Below, piece by piece: positions 34,222-34,287 of a DNA stretch of 34,287 nucleotides (within the stretch, counting starts at the first letter, position 1; every line of letters starts with the position of its first letter). Source of the DNA: Gammaproteobacteria bacterium (GTDB lineage: Bacteria; Pseudomonadota; Gammaproteobacteria; Eutrophobiales; Eutrophobiaceae); contig WVYN01000061.1 in NCBI GenBank assembly GCA_011772965.1, forward strand, positions 1-34,287, given 5' to 3'. The notes beneath the pieces are model-generated. The model was not told the DNA's origin and searched no databases. It was given only the letters and a program-made list of their open reading frames with translations. The translations under genes were made by a program, and so were the position numbers.

Positions 34222-34287
34222 GTGCATAAAATACAAGATCTGTTTACCAGATATCCGCCCAGGTATGGCGATGCAACAAAAAGGATT
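34222..34287 (+). CDS. Possible 5' end of a gene running off the right edge
   Basis: An open frame from a GTG at 34222, preceded by AGAGAG, continues to the edge (VHKIQDLFTRYPPRYGDATK). No family can be assigned from 22 residues. It is divergent from the ATPase; a TTGACT at 34199-34204 could be a -35 element for it. Confidence 0.3.
   Translation, partial: MHKIQDLFTRYPPRYGDATKRI

Overview
The window reads as a chromosome segment of a gammaproteobacterium, probably free-living and aquatic. The Gram-negative outer-membrane genes (lptD, surA, a TorF-type porin), the gamma-typical set ubiK, comM, apaG/apaH, rsmA and pdxA, and paired glnK-amtB ammonium loci support this. Nothing in the sequence fixes the genus. 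No tRNA, rRNA, CRISPR array, intact insertion sequence or prophage gene was seen.

Layout. (1) 1-1412 is a worn left edge: the broken tail of what looks like a GH13 sugar phosphorylase, a sugar-binding protein gene with no signal peptide and no transporter partners, and an almost empty 305 bp. (2) 1413-4552 is an envelope, metal and sulfur block: a secreted PrxQ/BCP-type peroxiredoxin, a His-rich DUF2946 protein followed by a predicted outer-membrane 'transporter', and a YeeE/YedE sulfur-transport pair. (3) 4659-9772 is a compact catabolic block on two converging operons: amidohydrolase and aldehyde dehydrogenase on +, EctB-like aminotransferase and DoeA/creatinase-like M24 protein on -. It resembles ectoine-type osmolyte breakdown but has no recognisable DoeB. 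(4) 9861-13059 holds apaH, apaG, comM and ubiK on the minus strand. (5) 13142-17749 is a nitrogen module: two NtrC-like sites and a sigma-54 promoter upstream of a porin gene, glnK1 and amt1, then a terminator, then glnK2-amtB2 and a second terminator. (6) 17912-19839 has a double cyclic-nucleotide-binding plus rhodanese protein and aroE. (7) 19863-21694 has TRAP transporter membrane subunits without a binding protein. (8) 22004-27363 is the lptD-surA-pdxA-rsmA operon, whose usual continuation, apaG-apaH, lies about 11 kb further on. (9) 27511-31057 has an SDR, a DUF4136 lipoprotein, a YhbY protein, a diguanylate cyclase and two tandem small exported coiled-coil proteins. (10) 31110-31339 is a decayed HupE/UreJ fragment. 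(11) 31388-34090 is a P2-type cation ATPase, followed by the possible start of a gene running off the right edge.

How the genes may work together: nitrogen limitation would activate NtrC and sigma-54 at 13273 and raise a porin together with PII and an ammonium channel. The catabolic block could release carbon and nitrogen from an osmolyte or related N-heterocycle (inference). The most interesting signals are that catabolic block and the Ntr-controlled porin.
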